Source of the DNA: Stigmatella ashevillena
GTDB lineage: Bacteria; Myxococcota; Myxococcia; Myxococcales; Myxococcaceae
Reading direction: 5' to 3'
NCBI RefSeq assembly: GCF_028368975.1
Contig: NZ_JAQNDM010000001.1
Span: 310,001 to 374,000, forward strand
DNA: 64,000 nucleotides
The stretch's first letter is position 1; the number at the start of each line of letters is the position of its first letter. The position numbers and the translations under genes are program-made. This document shows positions 8,931 to 19,100 of this stretch, one piece after another. The notes beneath the pieces are model-generated. The model was not told the origin of the DNA. It saw only the letters and a program-made list of their open reading frames with translations, and searched no databases.

Positions 8931-9851
8931 TTAGCAGCCGTTGTTGCCGACGGCGGAAGCGCCGAGCAGGCCGAGGAAGCGGGTGTAGTTGTTGATGCGG
9001 CTCTGAACCTGAGCGGGGTTACGGCCGTTGCACTCCAGGGCGCCGTTGATGGTGCGGATGGTCTCGCCGAAGCCAGCGCCGTTGACGATGGCGTTGTGGC
9101 CCGTCATGGAGCCAGCGCCCGTCTGGGTCGTCCAGAACCAGAAGCCGGTGCGCCAGGCAATCGTGGCGTTCTGGGCGACCAGGTCCGGGTTGTTCTTCAG
9201 GTCCACGCCCAGCGCATTGCCAGCCGCGCAGTAGTTGCCATTCCAAGACAGCTGGATGGGGCCGCGGCCGTAGTACCACTTGCCGGCCGCGCAGCCGCAG
9301 CCCGGAGGACCCCACGAGGTGTCACACATGACGCTCTTGTTGATCTCCTCGATGTAGACCAGGCCGCCGGTCTCGTGGGAGATGTTGGCCAGGAAGGCGG
9401 CCACTTCGCGCTTGCGGGTGGCGGTGTCACCCGAGGTGGCGAAGGAGGGGAAGGTGTTGGCCGCGGCCACCAGGGCCGAGTAGGTGTAGAAGCCGTTGCG
9501 GCCGGGGAACATCGTGTTGAACGTCGACTCGCTCAGGATCGCCGCGATCCCGCTCCCCGTGGGAGGAGGCGGATCGCCCCCACCGGTGCAGTCTCCGCCC
9601 GCCTGCCACAGCGACGGTGCCGCCACAGGATTCCAGCCACAACCGACGCAGGCAGTATGGGCTTGGCGCGCGGTGTACTTGCCGCCGTTGTAAGTCACCC
9701 CATCGCCAGTGTTGTAAGCCGATCCTTCCGCCCAGGCGCCTCGACACGCCGCGGCCGCGTCCTGCGGTGCAAATACAACTGCCATCGAAAAGAACAGCAC
9801 TGCCGCACCCAAGAGGCTCTTCGAAACGCCCTGCAGTTCCTGCCGCAACAT
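8931..9851 (-). CDS. Secreted GH19 (class IV-like) chitinase with chitin-binding module
   Basis: 306 residues from ATG 9851; AAGGAGA eight bases upstream decides this start over the ATG at 9890. A signal peptide (about 1-35, cleaved near DAAAA-C) precedes a ChtBD3/CBM5-12 module (about 38-85, aromatic WAEGSAYNTGD and SLWQAGG). A Gly/Pro linker and a GH19 catalytic domain (about 100-306) follow. The catalytic acid is E160 in SHETGG; E168/E169 in YIEEINKS fit the second carboxylate. YYGRGPIQLSWN is the family substrate-cleft motif. The enzyme should hydrolyse chitin endolytically with inversion. In a myxobacterium it would help lyse fungi or use chitin. Confidence 0.92.
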   Translation of the reverse strand: MLRQELQGVSKSLLGAAVLFFSMAVVFAPQDAAAACRGAWAEGSAYNTGDGVTYNGGKYTARQAHTACVGCGWNPVAAPSLWQAGGDCTGGGDPPPPTGSGIAAILSESTFNTMFPGRNGFYTYSALVAAANTFPSFATSGDTATRKREVAAFLANISHETGGLVYIEEINKSVMCDTSWGPPGCGCAAGKWYYGRGPIQLSWNGNYCAAGNALGVDLKNNPDLVAQNATIAWRTGFWFWTTQTGAGSMTGHNAIVNGAGFGETIRTINGALECNGRNPAQVQSRINNYTRFLGLLGASAVGNNGC

Positions 9852-10023
9852 ATTGAACTTCTCCTTGAAGACTGAAGATTGAGGTGCCATCGGGACGAGG
9901 AGGCACCCTCCCTCTTGAGGGGCTTGCTCATTTTTTCGGGTTTAATCGCTTTCCCGATGCTCACAGGTACTCCGGGAACTGTGCGCGACAGGGACAATGA
10001 AGTTTTCGTCTATGGGAGAATCC

Positions 10024-10713
10024 ATGACTGTGAAGTGTCCGAAGTGTGGCACCCCGCTCGACGTGCGAGGCCTCCAGCCCGGCTCCTCCTTCATCTGCCA
10101 ATGCGGCAACACCGTGGGGGTGCCCAAAGGGGGGCTGAGCCGCAAGATGCTCTACCTCCTCATCGCCGGGGGTCTGGTGGTGCTCTCCTGCCCCTGCGTG
10201 GGCATCCTCGCGGCCGTCGCTATCCCGAACTTCATGCAGTACCAGGGGCGAGCGCGGCAGGCCGAGTGCAAGGTCCACCTCAAGTCCTTCTACACCGCGC
10301 AAATCCTCCACAGCGAATCGGCGGAGGGCTACGAGCCTGTTCTCTCCAAGATTGGCTTCTCACCCGAGCGCGGCAACCGCTATGCCTACTTCGCGGGAGC
10401 GGGGCCCCTGGAGATGCGCAGCAGCGCCGATCCCACGGGGACGGAGCAAGCCCAGGCCATCGGGGTGGATACCTTCCAGCTCACCGATCAAGCCCCCATC
10501 ACTTTCGAGATGCTCCCGCCCGAGGTGGCTCAGCAGGTGGGCCTGACGGGGGAGTGCCCTGACTGCGATATCACCATGGTGTGCGCGGGGAACCTCGACC
10601 GGGATTCCACGCTGGATATCTGGAGTGTCTCCCTCAAGGACCGCACGCTGACGGATGGCACCCACATCGCCGCGGGGCAACGCTTCCAACATGTGGATGA
10701 CAACATGGAGTGA
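10024..10713 (+). CDS. Zinc-ribbon / type IV pilin-like fusion protein
   Basis: 229 residues from ATG 10024, chosen because GGGAG stands just before it; an in-frame start at 9997 is weaker. The N-terminus is a small zinc ribbon (C5-x2-C8 and C25-x-C27). A hydrophobic segment at about 41-68 runs straight into a pilin-type helix with the ILAAVAIPNF motif followed by QGRARQAECKVHLKS. This matches the start of mature PilA-type pilins, including the block before a YTAQ motif. No prepilin peptidase site (G-F) at a free N-terminus is visible, since the helix is preceded by the ribbon domain. It is therefore probably an inner-membrane protein built on a pilin-like stalk, with the ribbon in the cytoplasm. 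The role is unknown. Confidence 0.7.
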   Translation: MTVKCPKCGTPLDVRGLQPGSSFICQCGNTVGVPKGGLSRKMLYLLIAGGLVVLSCPCVGILAAVAIPNFMQYQGRARQAECKVHLKSFYTAQILHSESAEGYEPVLSKIGFSPERGNRYAYFAGAGPLEMRSSADPTGTEQAQAIGVDTFQLTDQAPITFEMLPPEVAQQVGLTGECPDCDITMVCAGNLDRDSTLDIWSVSLKDRTLTDGTHIAAGQRFQHVDDNME

Positions 10714-10730
10714 CACTCGGCTGGCTCCCG

Positions 10731-10770
10731 TGGGAAGGCCGCGGGCGCTCTCTGCCCAGCGGCCTTCCCA
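10731..10770. terminator. Bidirectional terminator hairpin
   Basis: A perfect 12-bp inverted repeat (TGGGAAGGCCGC at 10731-10742, GCGGCCTTCCCA at 10759-10770) sits in the 68-bp gap between two convergent genes. It has no long T tract but is the only strong hairpin there, so it probably limits transcription from both sides. Confidence 0.6.
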
Positions 10771-10781
10771 GGAAGGCGGCG

Positions 10782-13700
10782 CTACCAGCCGCTGTTGCCC
10801 GAGACCTTGACGAAGGTGAACTTGTTGCTGGGGTTGCTGAGTCCCCCCAGCGCCGCACCCGTCACGGTGACGTTGGTGCAGGTGGCTGTCCCTGGCACAT
10901 TCTGGGTCTCCAACCCATAAGCGCCCGCGCCCTTGATGGTGACGTTGTTCAGGGTCACGTTGGAGATGGGCTCATTGTTCACGCCAGGGTTGGGCTCCTG
11001 CCAGAGGGGCTTGCGGAAGCTGAACTTGACGGCCGAGAAGGTGCTGTCGTTGATATCCACTCCATCCACGAGGATGTGCCCCGTGATGGCTTTTCTCGCC
11101 GCGTGGATCCACAGCGCTCCGGCGTTCAGACCGAAATTCACCTTCTGCTCTCCACCGGTCCGGTTCAACGTCACACGCTTGACCTCGGTGGTCCCCAGGA
11201 AGGGCAGGTCCGCGAACCAGTCGGTGATCAAGACACCCGAGTCAGCGTAGAGCGTGTCCGAGCCCACGCTGTCCAGGAGCTTGTTGTCCCTGCCATTGTA
11301 GATGGCGAAGGTGTTGGCCAGGTTGGGCATCTGCGCGGTGTTGTAGCGGAACGTGCAGTTCTCGTTGATGTTGCCCTCGGACCACATGGCGAAGGCGTCA
11401 TCGCCCGTGTTGCGGGCGTGGACATGGCTGACCGTCGAGTTCTTGATGCCCGCATGGAGGTTGAGGCCGTCCGCGTAGAGGTTGCGCATCCGGGTATTGA
11501 CGATGAACAGCCCGTCCGTGGGGGGCCGGATCCAGAAGGCGACCTTCGCGTGTTCGATCCAGAGGTTCTGGAAGTGCGAGCCCGTGCCGTAGCTCTCCTG
11601 GAACGCCGCACGGTCCGGGTCATCCTTGCGCTCGACAATCTCGCCGAAGTACGCCAAGTCGAACACCTTGACGTTGTTTCCCGTGCCGTAGAAGTGCTCG
11701 CCATAGTTGGTGGCCAGGATCTTCGTGTACCAGGGGCCCGCGCCACGCAGGTGGATGTTGTCCAGATCCACCCGGCCGTTGATGCGGAAGACGCCCGAAG
11801 GAATCCAGACCCCCGCCTTGCCCGTGGACTTCGCGTTGCTGATCGCGTTGCGGATCGCCTGGGTGTCGTCCGTGGTGTCGTCCGCCTTGGCGCCGAAATC
11901 CGTGATGCTCACGAAGTTCGCGGGCATGGTCAGGGCTGCATCCACCTGCTCGAGATCAATCAGGTCGATCGTGTACGAGGACGAGGTGTCCCCGCTGTCC
12001 TTCTGCAGCTTGACGGTGGCACCGGCCGGAATGGACGGCAGCAGGAACCGGCTCTCGTCATAGAAGCGGTGCGGACCTGGATCCCACTCGTTCGGCTTGG
12101 ACGGCGTGCTCGGGCTGTCCCCGTAGGGATACCCACCGTAGACCCAGGCATGCCGGGAGGACAGGGGCAGGGCCTGGACCTTGGCTCCGTTGACGTACAG
12201 GCTCAGCGTCGCGTTGATCCCGCCTCCGGCCGAGCCGTCCGGCATGCTGTAGCGGACGACGAGTGAGTTGGCCGCCTGGGGCGCGGTCCATTGCACGTAA
12301 TGGCCCGTCTGCGTGAGCTTGACGGCCCGGCGGCCCGAGGACTCGGCCTCCACCGTTCCGGGAGTCCGGTTGGGGTTCAGCACCGTGGCGTTGGTCGTGC
12401 CCGCTTCGGCCTCCAGCTCCTGGTAAGGCAGCGTGGCGCCCCGGGTGGCCAGGGCAATGGCGTTCGGGATGACGATGGCATCGACGGTAATCCCTCCCGT
12501 GTTCCCCGCGTCGTACTGATAGGTGATGGTGTTGAGCCCTCGGCGCAGGTTCAGGGACTCCGTCTTCGCCCCCCAGGCCGTAGAACCATTGTTGGCCAGG
12601 GTCGAGGTCAAGGCATACAGGCCATTGACATAGACGTTCAGGGTTTTGCTGGTTCCCGAGCTGTTGAGATAGACCAAACTCACGTTGTGGGCCGCCGCAG
12701 AGGCCGCGTTGACCGTGAAGATGACCCTTGCGCCGGTGGTGGCGAAATTCCGCAGGGTGGTGCCGTCCTTGACGACGCCCCCAGAGAAGAACTGCTCCTC
12801 CGCCTCATAGACCTGGCCAGGGGGCGGCGGCGGCGGCGGCGGCGGCGGCGTGATGGGATCACTCAGGGTGATGCTGTCCAGGTTGACGTTGCCCGAGTCG
12901 GTCGTGTCGTACTTGTAGCGCAGGGTGTGCGTCCCAGCGCTCAGATTGACCGTATCGGTCTTCGTGCCCCAGGTGTCCCAGTTGGCCGTCGTCGCCAGGG
13001 GGAGCTGCGTGAGCTTCGTGCCATCGACATAGAGGCTCAAGGTCTGCCCGACCCCCGAGCCATTGGCGTAGCGCAGCGTCACCTCGTAGTTGGCCGCGGC
13101 GGACGTGCTGACGGTGAACTGGGCGGCGGCATTGCCCTTGTTCGCATCCGTGAAGCCTCCCACGAAGCCGGTGCCTGAGTAACCGGGGTGGTCGGACGCG
13201 ATGACGGCACCGCCCGACAGCGCCGCGGACTCTGCTTCATAGAGCGGGCCCGAACCCTGCGGGGGAGGCGTGGTTTGAGTGCTCAGGTTGAGGTTGTCCA
13301 GATTGACGTTGCCCGAGTCGGTCGTGTCGAACTTGTAGCGCACGGTGTGCGTCCCGGCGCTCAAGGTGAGCGTATCGGTCCTCGTGCCCCAACTGTCCCA
13401 GTTGGCGGTCGCGCCAAGGGAGATCTGCTTCACCTTCACGCCATCGACGTAGAGGCTCAGGGTTTGCGCACTGCCCGTACCGTTGGCATAGCGCAGCGTC
13501 GCATCATGACTGCCCGCGGCAGATGCGCTGACGGTGAACTGGGCGGCGGCATTGCCCTTGTTCCCATCCGTGAAACCTCCCACGAAACCACTGCCAGAAT
13601 AGCCCGTATGATCGGTTGCGACCACCGCACCGCCCGACAGCGCCGCGGATTCCGCCTCGTAGGTCGTCCCGGCGGCCTGCTGCACCGAGGCCCATTGCGC

Positions 13701-13811
13701 CTCGGGGGCTCCCTCCTCCGGGGACAGGCATCCCGCCCCAGCGCTCAGGCACGACATCACGAGGAGCCGAGGGCCCCACGTCCTCCACACATTCTTCATC
13801 CGTCTTGCCAC
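10782..13811 (-). CDS. Exported multi-CBM pectate-lyase-superfamily (beta-helix) enzyme, GH87-like
   Basis: 1009 residues starting with GTG 13811; AAGGAGA eight bases upstream fits this start better than ATG 13799. A lipoprotein-type signal ends near AGAGC. Three repeated CBM35/CBM6-like modules follow (about 50-180, 190-325, 333-455). Each begins YEAE; the first two are near-identical with VGGFTDxNKGN and SLYVDG motifs, separated by Pro-rich linkers. Residues about 465-625 form a further beta-sandwich (LEAEAGTTN, GHYVQWTAP, FYDESRFLLPSIPAGATVKL). A parallel beta-helix starting ITDFGAKADDTTDDT, the pectate-lyase-superfamily signature, fills the rest. The sandwich plus helix layout recalls bacterial alpha-1,3-glucanase/mycodextranase (GH87), which would fit attack on fungal walls. 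That assignment is inference. Confidence 0.75.
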   Translation of the reverse strand: MARRMKNVWRTWGPRLLVMSCLSAGAGCLSPEEGAPEAQWASVQQAAGTTYEAESAALSGGAVVATDHTGYSGSGFVGGFTDGNKGNAAAQFTVSASAAGSHDATLRYANGTGSAQTLSLYVDGVKVKQISLGATANWDSWGTRTDTLTLSAGTHTVRYKFDTTDSGNVNLDNLNLSTQTTPPPQGSGPLYEAESAALSGGAVIASDHPGYSGTGFVGGFTDANKGNAAAQFTVSTSAAANYEVTLRYANGSGVGQTLSLYVDGTKLTQLPLATTANWDTWGTKTDTVNLSAGTHTLRYKYDTTDSGNVNLDSITLSDPITPPPPPPPPPPGQVYEAEEQFFSGGVVKDGTTLRNFATTGARVIFTVNAASAAAHNVSLVYLNSSGTSKTLNVYVNGLYALTSTLANNGSTAWGAKTESLNLRRGLNTITYQYDAGNTGGITVDAIVIPNAIALATRGATLPYQELEAEAGTTNATVLNPNRTPGTVEAESSGRRAVKLTQTGHYVQWTAPQAANSLVVRYSMPDGSAGGGINATLSLYVNGAKVQALPLSSRHAWVYGGYPYGDSPSTPSKPNEWDPGPHRFYDESRFLLPSIPAGATVKLQKDSGDTSSSYTIDLIDLEQVDAALTMPANFVSITDFGAKADDTTDDTQAIRNAISNAKSTGKAGVWIPSGVFRINGRVDLDNIHLRGAGPWYTKILATNYGEHFYGTGNNVKVFDLAYFGEIVERKDDPDRAAFQESYGTGSHFQNLWIEHAKVAFWIRPPTDGLFIVNTRMRNLYADGLNLHAGIKNSTVSHVHARNTGDDAFAMWSEGNINENCTFRYNTAQMPNLANTFAIYNGRDNKLLDSVGSDTLYADSGVLITDWFADLPFLGTTEVKRVTLNRTGGEQKVNFGLNAGALWIHAARKAITGHILVDGVDINDSTFSAVKFSFRKPLWQEPNPGVNNEPISNVTLNNVTIKGAGAYGLETQNVPGTATCTNVTVTGAALGGLSNPSNKFTFVKVSGNSGW

Positions 13812-13965
13812 GGGAAGTCTCTCCTTCTGAAATGACAGGAGAGACTATGTTTCAAATTTCTACTTGGAATCCAGTTAAAACTAACTTTTCAAGAAAACGA
13901 GCAATGAGCAAGCTCTGTCATCCCGGCAACACCTTGATGACGCTCAGCGTCACGCTTTTCCGTGG

Positions 13966-15198
13966 CTATGGAGCAGTCCACAACGTCTTGAGCTGATTGA
14001 ACGCGGACCGGTAATAGCGCCCACTCGTCTCGTTCTCCTTGAGGGCGGTGGAGAGTCCGAACCATTCCTCGTTCATGAAACAGTCTGGAACGAGGTTCGC
14101 GTTGGCGAACCCTCCGGTGTCGTGGACATCCCGGGGACCGCTTCCATCCTTCCACCACTCGTCGTTCCACTCGAACACCACGCCTCCGAGCAGCTTGTGG
14201 GTGGCGCTCCGGGCGCTGAGGTTGGGCAGCATCGCGTTCACCCAACGGCTTTGGAAGAAGGCGGCCTGCTGTTGTTGCGCGTCCGCGCTGCCGCGGCCCT
14301 CCGGGTTGGAGAAATCACACCCCTTGTTGTGCTGGCAGGCGTCATAGCCAAACTCCGTAAACAGGAGCGGCTTGTTGAGCGGATAGCCCTGGATGATGTT
14401 CTTGAAGCCCTGCTCCGTGTTGTACATGTTGACGGACCAGACATCCACGAGGGGCGCCCGGTTGAGCAGGCTGGTGTTGTGGATGTCCAGCGCGGGGTTG
14501 TCTCCGAGAACCACGGTGTAGGGGTGCCCCGCATCGGCCTGCTGATCGGCCTCGCGGATGGCCTCGCCATAGAAGTCGAACATGGCCTCGGACGTCATCT
14601 GCCCACGGTTCCAGTCGAAATTGTTCTCGTTGCCGAAGGCCCACATCAACACCATCGGGAACTCGGTGCGATTCTTGAAGACATTGATGATGTTGCGAAA
14701 GCGCAGCTTGTGCCGCGTGCGCGCATCCTTGTTGAACTTCATCTGCTGTCCCGCGCGGAAGTCCGCGTTGGTGGGCAGGAAGTAGTTCATGATGACATAG
14801 ATGCCCTGGCGATCGGCTTCGTCCAGGACGGCGCGGTAGTTCGCGAGCACCGCCTGATCCACACGGCCTGGATCAGTCGAGGGATCATTCTGCTCTTCCC
14901 AGTTCTGGAACAGCCGGTCGTACAGCACATAGACGCGGAGGGTGTTGACCCCCATCTCCTTCATCTTGGCCAGATCGCTGAACACCACGGCCCGGTTCAT
15001 GGTCCAGTCATCGGGCCAGTTGCTCGGCCCCGTCCTAGGCACGGGGTGGTAATTGACGCCCTTGGCGGTGAAGGGATTGCCATTGATCAAGAGCTGCTTG
15101 CCCGAGAGCGTGAGGGTTTCTGGCGCCCGCCTGGCGTGTGCCTCGGGTGCCCCTGCGAGCAGCGCGATAACCCCTGTCCCAACAATGAATCGATACAT
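13966..15198 (-). CDS. Secreted TIM-barrel glycoside hydrolase (GH2/GH5/GH72-like)
   Basis: 410 residues from ATG 15198, preceded by AAAGAGGTG; the frame extends upstream but only as a shadow of the esterase gene. A signal peptide covers about residues 1-24 (ending EAHA-RR). The barrel begins LLINGNPFTAKGVNYHP, like GH2 catalytic domains and fungal-type beta-1,3-glucanosyltransferases (GH72). Predicted acid/base E191 lies in AFGNENNFD and nucleophile E282 in LFTEFGYD. A Cys pair follows (DACQHNKGCDF). It likely cuts or rearranges a beta-glucan, but the family choice is not certain. The esterase gene starts upstream on the same strand with a 31-bp gap, so they may be co-transcribed. Confidence 0.78.
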   Translation of the reverse strand: MYRFIVGTGVIALLAGAPEAHARRAPETLTLSGKQLLINGNPFTAKGVNYHPVPRTGPSNWPDDWTMNRAVVFSDLAKMKEMGVNTLRVYVLYDRLFQNWEEQNDPSTDPGRVDQAVLANYRAVLDEADRQGIYVIMNYFLPTNADFRAGQQMKFNKDARTRHKLRFRNIINVFKNRTEFPMVLMWAFGNENNFDWNRGQMTSEAMFDFYGEAIREADQQADAGHPYTVVLGDNPALDIHNTSLLNRAPLVDVWSVNMYNTEQGFKNIIQGYPLNKPLLFTEFGYDACQHNKGCDFSNPEGRGSADAQQQQAAFFQSRWVNAMLPNLSARSATHKLLGGVVFEWNDEWWKDGSGPRDVHDTGGFANANLVPDCFMNEEWFGLSTALKENETSGRYYRSAFNQLKTLWTAP

Positions 15199-15229
15199 CC
15201 AGACACCTCTTTCTGAAATCAACGGATGG

Positions 15230-15994
15230 TCAATACCCAAGACGCTCTCCCACGTAGTGATCGAGCTGGCGGTACCACGTCGGCCAGTCGTGGGGCATGT
15301 CGTGCCCCCAAATGTCCAGGTTGTGGGGGATGCCCCGCTGGTGCAGCAGGTGGCTGAGGTGCTCGGAATACCCAGGCTCTTCCCAGGCACCGCGGCTCGT
15401 CACCAGATGGATCCGGCTGTGGTGCCGGAGCAAGTCCATCCCCGGCCCCTCGGACACGTTCGGAATGTAGGAGACGGGGTTGTTGAAGTAGACGTCGTCG
15501 CTCCAGTAGCCGTGGAGGAACTCCGCCTGAAGATCGTAGAAGCCCCCCAGTCCGAGAAGAAGCTCGAACAGGTCTGGGCGCCGGAAGAAGGCGTTGGCGG
15601 CGTGGAAAGCCCCGAAGCTGGCTCCCGCCGCGCCGATGCGCGCGTGGCCGTTCCCCAGGCAGGCGCGGATGTGCGGGACGACCTCCTGCTCGACGTACTC
15701 CGAGAAGAGCACTTGGTTGCGGGCCTTCTCATGCAGGGGCATGCCCGGGTTCATCCACGCCCAGGGATTGATGCTGTTGATGCTGAAGATCTGGAGCCGT
15801 CCGGCGAACAGGTGGTGTGCGATGGACTGAATGAGCCCCATGCGCTCGGCCTCGAGAAAATCGCCTCCCGCTGTGGGAAAGAGCAACATCGCCGGGCCCC
15901 AGTGGCCGTAGCGGACAATGGGCATGTCCATGCCCAACCGGTGGCTGTACCAACCGAAGAGTTCTCGGCGCAGGTTTGGATCAACGTTTGACAT
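15230..15994 (-). CDS. Esterase of the alpha/beta-hydrolase fold (COG4947-like)
   Basis: 254 residues from ATG 15994, with AGGA about 12 bases upstream. There is no signal peptide. The nucleophile is S126 in the elbow GASFGA, and a HDWPTW histidine motif near the C-terminus could supply the catalytic His (WGHDMPHDWPTWYRQL). The sequence pattern (RELFGWYSHRLGMDMPIVRYG at the start, LLFPTAGGDFLE) matches small uncharacterised esterases of the esterase-D/Fes superfamily. It may deacylate sugars released by the neighbouring secreted hydrolases. This is a positional inference. Confidence 0.75.
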   Translation of the reverse strand: MSNVDPNLRRELFGWYSHRLGMDMPIVRYGHWGPAMLLFPTAGGDFLEAERMGLIQSIAHHLFAGRLQIFSINSINPWAWMNPGMPLHEKARNQVLFSEYVEQEVVPHIRACLGNGHARIGAAGASFGAFHAANAFFRRPDLFELLLGLGGFYDLQAEFLHGYWSDDVYFNNPVSYIPNVSEGPGMDLLRHHSRIHLVTSRGAWEEPGYSEHLSHLLHQRGIPHNLDIWGHDMPHDWPTWYRQLDHYVGERLGY

Positions 15995-16171
15995 AAGCGT
16001 GCAAGGTCCTTTTTTTGAGGAGTTACCGGATATCCAGGCTCTTCGGCAAGCCAGATGCGGTGCTTGGGGCCGGATTGACATCGCCGAGCCCGTCCACCGA
16101 GTGTTCGCCTTGCGACACGAGGGGGGACGGCCTGGGGATGTGCCTTGGACCTCGCCCATGGGAAAACCGGG

Positions 16172-19100
16172 ATGAAAACAGCTTGGCAGGCAGTGGGTTG
16201 GCTGACCCTGGGGTGGATGAGCCTGGGTGGGTGCTCGGAGCCGGAGACACGGGACGAGGCGCCCCCGGCGTCACACACGGCGCACCGCCAGGGCGTGGGG
16301 GCCACGGTTCCGGCGCAGCTCGTGCGGGACATCCACTCCTCGCAGGGGTCCACCCCCGGAAGCAGCCCGTCCTACTTCACCGTCTCGGGCAGCAACGCCT
16401 ACTTCTTCGCGAGCGAGGCGAGCTCTGGGAGAGAGCTGTGGAAGACGGATGGGACGGCCGCGGGCACACGGCTGGTGAAGGATTTCGTGCCTGGAACCTC
16501 CTCGCCTTCAGGGCTTCCCCAGACCAACCCGCCTCGCGCCGCCGATGATCCGCCCCTGGTGGCACTGGGCGGCCAAGTCTACTTCTCGCTTGCCCATACG
16601 AGCTGGAGCCTCGAGTTGTGGCGCACGGACGGCACCGCCACCGGCACGGTGCAGGTGAAGGATTTCTGCCCACTGGCCTGTAGCAACAGCCTCCGCTTCC
16701 TGATGGCATTCAACGGCCGACTGTTCTTCGCCCTGAACGACACCGAGGGCGCCGAGCCGTGGACGAGCGATGGGACGGAGGTGGGCACGCAGCGCCTCGC
16801 GAACATCTCCCCCGGCTCGGGGAGCTCCTCTCCCCATGCCTTCACGGCTTGGAAGGGGGCGCTGTACTTCCTCGCCACCTCGAGCAGCGCCTCCGGAGAA
16901 GAGCTGTGGCGGACGGATGGCACACCGGCGGGCACCGTCCGCGTGGCCCTGGGGTCGTCCTATTCCAAAATCACGGCCCTGGCTCCGGTGGGAGACGTGC
17001 TCTACTTCGCGGCCTCGGACGCGTCCGGCGAGGAACTCTGGCGAACGGACGGGACCCTCGCGGGCACGAGGAAGGTCAGCGACCTCAACCCCGGCAGCGC
17101 CTCGTCTTCGCCCCGGGCGCTGACGGCCGCAGGCGGACGGCTCTACTTCGTGGCCAACACCGACATGGGCAGCGGGCTCTGGGTGACGGATGGCACGGCG
17201 GACGGCACGGTGATGCTCCAGCAAGGCCTCTACGACACGCCGCGCTCTCTTGCACCGCTGGGCCAGCGCCTGTTCTTCGTGTCGGGTGACCTCCAGACGG
17301 GGATGGAGCCCTGGGTGACGGACGGCACCCCCGAGGGCACCCAGATGCTTGCGAACCTCTGGCCCGACAAGCCCTCCCGCGCTTATAGCTCCGACCCGGG
17401 GGTCCTCTCGACCGTGGGGAACTCGCTCTACTTCACCGCAAACCTCCCCGACGCCCAGGGCTCGCTCTGGGTGACGGACGGCACCCCCGAAGGCACCCAG
17501 CGCGTGTCCGGGGGACCCGACGGTCTGGGCATCGTGGATATCCGGGGGGGAGGAGCCGCCCTGGGGGGGCAGCTCCTCGTCTCCGGGCTGAACCCCAGCG
17601 CCCTCAGTGGGTTTGATCCTTTCATGACGGACGGCACGTCCGAGGGGACCCGACGGGTAAAGAACATCAACCCGCCCCGCTCCTCCTCAAGTCCGGCGGA
17701 GCTCACGGCCGCGGGGGGACGACTTTATTTGCGCGCGTCCGATGGAACGAGCGGCTCGGAACTCTGGACGAGCGACGGGACCCCGGCGGGCACGCGGCTC
17801 CTGGACCTCAAGCCCGGCGCCTCGTCCTCTCAGCCCCAAGAGCTGAAGGCGCTGGGCGACTGGGTCCTGTTCTTCTCCAGCTTCCGCCGCGAGGAGCTGT
17901 GGCGCAGCGATGGCACCGCTGCGGGGACCCTGCGGTTGAAGACCTTCCAGCCCCTCCCCACCAGCAACCAGTTCGGCCGCGCCGTGCTCTTCGAGGGGTT
18001 CCACTATTTCACAGCAGTGGACTCGGGGGGGCTGGAGCTGTGGCGCAGCAACGGGACGCCCGAGGGCACCTCCCGGGTGATCGACCTGATGCCCGGCGCG
18101 CAGAGCGGCATGCTGGACAGTGAGCTCTTCTCGATGGGGAACAGGCTGTACTTCATGGGCAACGACGGCGTCCGCGGCCAATCGCTCTGGCGGACGGACG
18201 GGACGGAAACAGGCACGCAGTTGGTGCGCGAGAACATCAGCCCCCTCCGTCATTTCGTCGACCGCAATGGGACCCTGTTCTTCGCAGGGGACGTCAGCCT
18301 GTGGAAGAGCGATGGAACGGGGGCGGGCACTCAAAAGGTGAGGTCGCACTCCATCAGCATCTCCTCGCTGACCTTGCTGGATGGCACCCTCTACTACTTC
18401 GCGGGCAATGAGCTATGGCGAAGCACTGGGACGTCCGGGGGCACCACCAAGGTGGCAACCTTCGACACCCAGAACACCGCCATTTCGGCTCCGCTGGTAC
18501 CGATGCGCGGCGCGCTGTTCTTCTCTGTCCAGAGCCCCATCGGGAATGAACTGTGGCGAAGCGATGGGACGCTCCAGGGGACGGGACTCTTCCGGGAGTT
18601 CCTGCCAGGACCGGCCAGCGGCGTGGATCACAACCAGCCTTTCCTCGTGCTGCACCCCGAGGAGCTCCTGCTCCTGGTGGCCTCGGACGAATCGACCGGC
18701 AGGGAAATCTGGGCCACGGACGGCGTCGACTCGTGGCGCGTCACGGACATTGCGCCACAGGAGGGCAACACCAATCCCACGTCTCTCATGCGCATGGGAG
18801 ACTTCGTCTATTTCACGGCGGACGATGGGACGGGCGCAGAGCCCTGGCGCATTCCGGTCCAGGCGCTCGTGGACACCACGCCCCCCTCGCTGACGTGCCC
18901 AGCGAACAGACCGCCCCTCGAGGCCACCGCGCCTGGCGGCGCCCTCGTCACCTACCCGCCCGCGGTCGCCAGCGATGACAGGACGTCGGTCTTGAACGTG
19001 ACTTACAGCCAGACATCGGGGACGACGTTCCCGCTCGGCACTCACACCGTCACCGCGACGGTCAAGGACACGGCTGGCAACGCAACCAGCTGCTCCTTCC

